64,000 bases of DNA from Eucommia ulmoides (taxonomy: Eukaryota; Streptophyta; Magnoliopsida; Garryales; Eucommiaceae): assembly GCA_016647705.1 (NCBI GenBank), contig CM028325.1:32034474-32098473 (forward strand), given 5' to 3'. Position 1 is the first letter of the stretch. Every line of letters starts with the position of its first letter. The notes beneath the pieces were generated by a model. That model did not search any database and was not told the origin of the DNA. It was given only the letters and a program-made list of their open reading frames with translations. The position numbers were made by a program, and so were the translations under genes. This document shows, in pieces, positions 58,660 through 64,000 of the stretch.

Positions 58660-58742
58660 TCCGCTGAAGCGGATAACATCACTCCGCCGAAGCGAATCAC
58701 ATCACTCCGCCGAAGTGGATAACCTCACTCTACCGAAACAGA
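58660..58742 (-). repeat. Tetraloop hairpin array in the solo LTR, 4 units
   Basis: Units at 58660, 58683, 58706 and 58729, exactly 23 bp apart. On the sense strand unit 1 is a perfect stem with loop UUCA, unit 2 keeps five pairs through one U-G wobble, unit 3 has one mismatch, and unit 4 keeps pairing through two wobbles. Confidence 0.75.
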
Positions 58743-59578
58743 TAAACACTATGGCATCGTTAAATCAAACACAGCATCATTGAATCACAACTCAATAAAT
58801 ATCGTCTACTCAACCTCGTCAAATCACCACGTCTATCTCTTTTCCTCAAACCAACTTTTAAATCTAAAAATCATGTTTCACACTTCCTTTTAAAGAAAAC
58901 GTCTGATTTTATCAAACCACTTTTTCACCCTTTATTTTTAGAAAATCAGGCATTTTTAGAAAAAAACACATGCTTTCTATTCTCTTTTAAAAACACCGTC
59001 TGATTTCACCAAATCCAACAAAAATTCATTTCCAACTTCATTTCGAAAACCACCGAAATCTTCCGAAAATCCAGTTTACCAACTCACCCAAATCCTGCTT
59101 GATCCATATCATTTATAAATTCCTACAGTTTGAGTAAATACATATTTCATCATATATATACATAGAAAAATAGTTTGGTAAGAAGACAATACACTCACCT
59201 GATTATCCATTTTCGAAGACTTTAACCACCTATTCTCTACCGGTACTCCGATGCCTGCGAACCTAATAGTGACAGGGCCTAAATTAATATTTTATGTAAA
59301 AAAAATACCTAACCAAGAAATGCAGGCCCTAATTCCCGTGATCTTTTATTCCCCGTATTTTATTATGAAATATTACTATTCAACTAATGTTACTCCGTTA
59401 CAATTTATTATATCAAATTTATTCATGTGAACGGTCTCACTATTTCCTATCGCCATTTCAATTTAAACAATTTAATGCATATTTTAAAGAAGTTCGAAAT
59501 TCTATCTTTCCCGGATTTCCCAATGGCCGCGAGATTGAGTTTTTATTTCTATTGGGTGGTTTGTGCAAATTTTCCTTT

Positions 59579-59615
<37 letters not shown>

Positions 59616-60343
59616 CTTCTTCCCTTTTTTTTTTCTTTTTTCTATTTTTGTTGTCTCGCCGCCGCCGACGAGATCCCGCCGTCGACCACACTCACCGATC
59701 ACATGCTCACACCACCCACGAAGACAGAACACCTACGACGCCTGAACGGAACACACCGCCGATCTTTACTGCCAGCGACCAACCTCTCTCTCCTTCCTCT
59801 GTTTCTGCTTCTATTTCGTCTCAGCCGACCAACGACGGCACAACACCCACGCTCCTCACATTCTTCTTACCGGCAGCGACACGCAACAACACCCACAACT
59901 AAATACTCATACACAACCGAAATACACACACACGCAAGCACAGGAGCAGAACACACACACACACAATGTCCGAAACATACACACACACACACACTCGTTG
60001 GACAAAACCGCACCTCCGACCGAATCAAACCAACGAACCCCTCCCAACGTTGACGATCACCGTCCAACGATCAGAAAATGCACACACCCACGCCGGAACA
60101 ACGCCGTCGCTCCGAACCCATCACCGCCGGCCAACCTTTTTTTTTTTCTCTCTCTCTAGAATTTGGTGTTTTCTGTTTTCCTCACTTTTTTTAGGTTTTT
60201 CTTTGTCCAGATCTTAATTCGGATGCATATATATGCATGAAGTGGGTGGATCTATTTAATCCCAGCTCGCCACGTCGATCGGCTCTCGATCCTTCTTCTT
60301 CCCCCTTTTTTTTTTTTTTTTCGTTTGATCGCAAGATATAGTG

Positions 60344-60345
<2 letters not shown>

Positions 60346-60427
<82 letters not shown>
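60346..60427. repeat. Compound (CA)n-(TA)n microsatellite
   Basis: About 20 CA units followed by about 20 TA units inside the U3 part of the solo LTR. Other A-type LTRs have only short TA runs at this place, so it expanded after insertion. Confidence 0.9.
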
Positions 60428-60430
<3 letters not shown>

Positions 60431-60686
60431 CTTTTCTCTAATTACATTATCTTCCCCCAGATTTCCTTTACATTAAGAATTTAACCCCAATTTAAATTTT
60501 GATCTATATATATATATTTTAAATTACGAATTGACCCCTTTAAAATTTTAAATCAAATAATAAATTACACCATCCATCCCGTTATTTTTGAAATGTTATG
60601 AAATATGACTTAAATCAAGAATCAGGGTCTTACATAACCCGATACACTGCTCGCTTAAAGGGCTTTGGTTTGTCAATTCGTGGAGA

Positions 60687-60977
60687 TACTATAACAAAAT
60701 TCACTTTTAAGGATACTAAATTTGTCATAACATACAATTTTGGGACATATTAAGATTGAAATAATTAATAAGTGTCCCACAAAAGTTTGTCATAATAAAT
60801 AATTTATCCTATCATATATAATTTTAGGATACATTAAGATTGAAATAATTAAAAAGTGTCTTATTAAATAAATATTATGAGGCCATTATTATTAAGTGTC
60901 TCTATAAGTATTTAAAAGGACATTATTTACAAATTGTCTCTAAAAATTTGTCCTAATATGTAATTTTTGTTGTAGTG
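60687..60977. mobile_element. CACTA-type MITE, TSD AGA
   Basis: A 291-bp AT-rich element. The right end reads GTAATTTTTGTTGTAGTG, whose reverse complement is CACTACAACAAAAATTAC. The left end TACTATAACAAAATTCAC matches with a few changes. It is flanked by the 3-bp duplication AGA (60684-60686, 60978-60980), the size typical of the CACTA/En-Spm superfamily. No ORF. Confidence 0.78.
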
Positions 60978-61109
60978 AGATCACTGGCCTCTTCGAGCTG
61001 TGGAGGCCCTCGGCCATTTAGGGTTGCATGGACTTTTCAAATATGCTTCTATTGAGGACCCATTTTGGGTCCGGTTTTGTAGAAGCCCACTATATTTGCC
61101 CATGACCAA

Positions 61110-61384
61110 ATTTATCATCATCGATTGAGAATGAGGATCCTTGGTGAAAAATTTGATTTGACACGACTACAACAATAAGAAACCCTTTGGCCCAAGTTCC
61201 AACTAAGTAGGCTCCAAAACCCTAAATGCATGAATCCTTTTATGCCTATGAATTTGATTTGTGACAATTGTCTCCACCATTAAGTTGGATATAATCAAGC
61301 CTTTTAGCGTGAACTCAGTTTTAGTTGGATAAATCCTAAACATGTATTAGAAGGTAAAAAGAAGGAGGTGAATGATTCAATAAC
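61110..61384. other. Junction sequence at the truncated copia end
   Basis: No gene. Copia-2 similarity fades at about 61350-61385. Confidence 0.4.
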
Positions 61385-61899
61385 TCAAAAGGAGTTTTGT
61401 GGGAGAGTAATAATGAATGTGTTCTGTTGATTAAGTAAACGGTTGTGAGAACACAATCCCCCAATAACAAATAGGAACTTGTGACGGAAACAATAAGGCA
61501 CGAGCAACATTGAGAATGTGTTGATATTTACATTCAACAACAGAGTTTTGTTCAGGGGATTCAACACAAGAAAAATAGTAGAGAATGGATTTGGATTGAA
61601 AAAAAATCGGTGAAAGCAAGTTCGTGTGCATTGTCTGAGCGGACAGATTTAATGGGGATATTATATTGTGTCAAAATTTGGTTATAAAAGGCGGGAAAAA
61701 TGGTTTTGACCTCAGGTTTGGCAATCAACAAATATACCCAAGTGGCCCTAGTGTAATCATCAACAATGGTAATGAAATAACAATGCCACGAGATGGTTGG
61801 AACATTTAAAACACCACATATATCGATATGTATTAATTCAAAAGTTGTAGATGAGAGATTGTTATGGAAAATAAATAGTAAGGGATGTTGCTTGGTCAT
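61385..61899 (-). pseudogene. Ty1/copia integrase (copia-2), broken
   Basis: The minus strand reads the integrase core: FELIHIDICGVLNVP (first catalytic Asp), YFITIVDDYTRATWVYLL, and SVRSDNAHEL (second Asp). In the next frame comes [15 protein letters not shown] (the catalytic Glu in the P-QN-VVE box) and [11 protein letters not shown] frameshift lies near 61600. The domain stops at about 61385 and the RT and RNase H that should follow are missing. Confidence 0.9.
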
Positions 61900-62520
61900 T
61901 AGATAGATTGAACAATAAGGAGAAGAATTAAAAAAAAAATAGGAATGCCTAATTGATTATGTAACACTTGAAGTTTTACAAGAGATGGATAACCTAATCT
62001 ATAGTGCCAAGTAGCATGTTTGGACATTACAGACTCGGTTTGCAAACTAGAACAACTAGGTAAACATGAAGTATTACAATCAAAAATGCCTAACTCTAAG
62101 AGATAAATATTTCCTTCTCGCCTACCTTTCTTAATTGTCGAGCCCTGAATAAGGTCTTGTATGAGATAAGAATCAGAAGAGAAATTTACTGAACAATGCA
62201 AAGATTGGGTGAGGGCACTTATACTTAAAAGATTAAATTTGAAATCAGGCAAAAATAAGACAGTAGAAAGGATAAGATGCTCAGAAAAGTGCATAGTCCC
62301 AATGCAATGGATTTTTAACACGGTGACTGTAAAGTGAAGGTGAGTGTTGTGAGGGGTAAGAGAGGTACAAAATAAAGATTTATCGCAACAAACATGATGT
62401 GTGGCACCTGTCTTAAGAACCCAGTAACCAGAAACGATATGAGAGCCAAGAGAAAAAATGGAAAGAGAAACGATACCAGCAATACTTGAGGCCGAGGGTG
62501 TGGGACTGGACAAAGAGGTT
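61900..62520 (-). pseudogene. Ty1/copia protease and GAG-pre-integrase domain (copia-2)
   Basis: The minus-strand ORF reads SGYWVLKTGATHHVCC, the protease active-site region. The family motif is W-[IV]-[LI]-D-[TS]-G-A, but here the catalytic Asp is Lys. It continues FLPDFKFNLLSIS and the GAG-pre-integrase signature WHYRLGYPSLVKLQVL. It is open for 204 codons, unusually long for this element, but the missing Asp would abolish proteolysis. Confidence 0.88.
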
Positions 62521-62888
62521 TTAGTAGGAGGAGCGAGCGAGCATTGAGTGAGTTGAGTACTAAGAATAGAAATTAGCTGCTGACATTAATCAGGGGAAAG
62601 GGTGGCCGGTGAAACACCCAAATTGTTGATAGTGGTTAAACAAGCTGTTTGGAATGGAAAGAAGCTCAATTGGTGGGCTGAAGGTGAATGGGCCGGAGGT
62701 TTATGGGAATTAGATAGGAAAGAGACTGAAATGGAATGGGCTTGAGGTTATGCCGATTGATTGGGCTTAGCAAACAAATTGTGCTGGGTTTGGCGAGTGG
62801 GCTGTAAATAATAATTGGGCTGGGAAAAAAGGTGGGCCTAGGAATTGCGGTGATCCAATTTAGTTGAAGACGGTAAATTGGAGTTGGG
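62521..62888 (-). pseudogene. Copia-2 gag-protease linker, decayed
   Basis: By position this is the linker between the gag zinc knuckle and protease. It is Gly/Trp-codon-rich on the plus strand and Gln/Pro/His-rich on the minus strand. No intact ORF or domain is seen. Confidence 0.5.
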
Positions 62889-63843
62889 TCAGCTGGAATG
62901 ATGGGTCAAATATCCAGGTGGGTATCTATGGAGGTGATAACAAATAGAATGGGTGTGCCCTAATTGTCCATAGTAAGAGCAGAATGGGTAACGGCGCTGG
63001 TTCGAAGTAGCAACAGCAGAAATGGGAGGAGAAGAAGTCTGAAATTCCATGGAGTCAGTGGCCAGAATAGGAGGTCCAATATTCCTTTGTCGTTCCTTTT
63101 GTATAACGAGATTAAAGGCTTTTCTCATGGTAGGAAGAGGATCAGTCATCAAGATCTGAGCACGTACAGCAGCGAAGGAGTCGTTTAGGCCCATAAGGAA
63201 TTGAAGAATGTGTTCTTACTGCTAAAAATCGATCCATAACTTAATCCCTCCACAAGTGCAAACAGGTATGGGTTGGTAATCTTTTAGTTCATCCTAGAGC
63301 ATTTTTAATTTCGTAAAGTACAGATTAACATCAAGAGAACCTTAAGACAGTGCAACCAATTGTTGCTTGAGCTGAAAAATATGAGGAGTGTTGCTCTGGG
63401 GAAATCGAGCATAGAAGTCAGTCCAAATATCTTCGGCAGTGGCCATGTAGAGAAGGCTATGTCCGATATCTTGATCAATGGAATTGAGGCTCCAGCAAAT
63501 AACCATACTGTTGCAGCGAGACCAAGTACTGGAAGAGGGAGCGTCCAAAGGAGGCTGTCGAAAAGTGTCGTCAACAAATCCAAGTTTATCCTTCGCATTG
63601 AGAGCCATGCGCATAGATCAACTCCAGGTATTATAATTAGAACCAATAAGAACTTGTGAAACAAGAGTTAAACATGGATGATCACCACTATATAGAAATA
63701 ATGGACTGTGTATATTGTCCATAGGTAAGAATTCTGGTGTAGGTTGAGTGGTGGTAGAGGAAGAAGGAGAAGTTAACGATTGAAATCGGTTGTTAGTGGT
63801 TGGTGGTTGTTGATTACCACCGCCACAAGCCATGATGTCTGTA
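62889..63843 (-). pseudogene. Ty1/copia gag (copia-2), frameshifted
   Basis: It starts MACGGGNQQPP near 63832 on the minus strand. It carries the copia N-terminal gag motif (SGDHPCLTLVSQVLIGSNYN, then MALNAKDKLGFVDDT, then the DIWTDFYARFPQ region) in shifting frames. Further on it reads VRAQILMTDPLPTMRKAF and the zinc knuckle. The knuckle reads C-SYYGQLG-H-THSI-C: the second Cys of C-X2-C is Tyr, so it is damaged. HRYPPGY follows, as is usual. Confidence 0.88.
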
Positions 63844-63873
63844 GCAATAGTGCTTCTATTCTTTGGAAATTTC

Positions 63874-64000
63874 ATCTCACACCATATTAGAAGATAAAAA
63901 TTGAGAAAAAGACTGAATGGAAATTTAATTCTCATTGATTTCTCAAGTACAAAAATAGCATCTATCTATAGGCATAACAAGAAAGAGAAATAACAGACTT
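63874..64000 (-). mobile_element. Copia-2 primer site and start of its 5' LTR (cut by window end)
   Basis: Upstream of gag the sense strand reads TATGGTGTGAGATG, a mutated form of the TGGTATCAGAGC primer site. It is preceded by CTTCTAATA, the likely 3' end of the 5' LTR. The LTR would extend from about 63888 beyond base 64000, so its length and any duplication are not visible. Confidence 0.5.

Larger units (their letters stand above)
58003..60634 (-). mobile_element. Solo LTR of the chromovirus A type, TSD TAACC
   Basis: A 2632-bp segment with A-type LTR ends (TATCATACCCCACCCC... and ...GGGTCTTACA). It is flanked by TAACC at 57998-58002 and 60635-60639. No internal region is attached. It shares the A-type order on the minus strand: ACGT motif at 60269-60276, T-rich tract near 59585-59615, inverted-repeat arms (59096-59200 and 58313-58396), and a hairpin array. 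It is more diverged than the two LTRs of A are from each other. Confidence 0.9.
57543..61109. mobile_element. Possible Tat-like LTR remnant hosting two insertions
   Basis: After mentally removing the solo LTR and the CACTA MITE, 57543-58002, 60640-60686 and 60981-61109 read as one ~640-bp GC-richer block. It contains GGTATTTATAG and ends CACTATATTTGCCCATGACCA, in the style of the solo LTR at 15112. No duplication could be defined, so this is a tentative call. Confidence 0.3.

Noticed and set aside
1..64000. tRNA, rRNA or snRNA genes
   Set aside because: I looked for tRNA A/B boxes and rRNA-like blocks and saw only tRNA-complementary primer sites; a covariance-model scan would be needed to exclude them fully.

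Overview
This is nuclear DNA of a flowering plant, most likely a eudicot. It is AT-rich and has plant LTR retrotransposons with initiator-Met primer sites, LINEs, TIR elements, and one ordinary plant gene. I recognise one intact host gene: an uninterrupted 496-codon 3-ketoacyl-CoA synthase of the CER6/KCS6 type at 43149-44639 (+), which makes very-long-chain acyl-CoAs for cuticular wax. Nearly everything else is transposable-element sequence, much of it nested.

Layout. 1-6.4 kb: AT-rich DNA with a broken Ty1/copia pol and its 3' LTR (minus strand). 6.43-8.19 kb: a non-autonomous Mutator-like element with ~130-bp TIRs. 9.4-10.6 kb: a decayed LINE-like RRM ORF (minus). 12.4-13.7 kb: an RTE-type LINE reverse transcriptase remnant (minus). 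15.11-15.79 kb: a solo LTR with TSD ACAAT. 19.08-20.17 kb: a probable Helitron. 21.9-41.8 kb: an old Tat-lineage Ty3/gypsy element (minus) with 633-bp LTRs, a 91-bp tandem repeat and an antisense extra ORF. It is itself interrupted by a 9.4-kb chromovirus (A, minus, TSD TTATT) and by a 2.1-kb solo LTR (TSD ATCTC). 43.1-44.6 kb: the KCS gene. 45.0-56.0 kb: a poly-A-tailed DUF4283/zinc-knuckle retroelement ORF split by a second 9.1-kb chromovirus (B, plus, TSD TTTTC). 57.5-61.1 kb: a remnant of unknown type holding a solo LTR of the chromovirus A type (TSD TAACC) and a 291-bp CACTA-type MITE (TSD AGA). 61.4-64 kb: a 3'-truncated copia element (minus) whose 5' LTR runs off the window.

The most unusual signal is in the five chromovirus LTRs (two in A, two in B, one solo). 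Each has a ~0.9-kb segment bracketed by ~75-105-bp inverted repeats. Inside it is a short tandem array of hairpins with tetraloops of very stable classes: C(UUCG)G in the A-type LTRs and C(GUAA)G in the B-type LTRs. In the A-type array most differences between units keep the stem paired on the sense strand (G-U wobbles or double changes). The array lies downstream of the LTR TATA box, so it should be in the 5' leader of the genomic RNA. This looks like a structured retrotransposon leader RNA that I cannot match to a described element.
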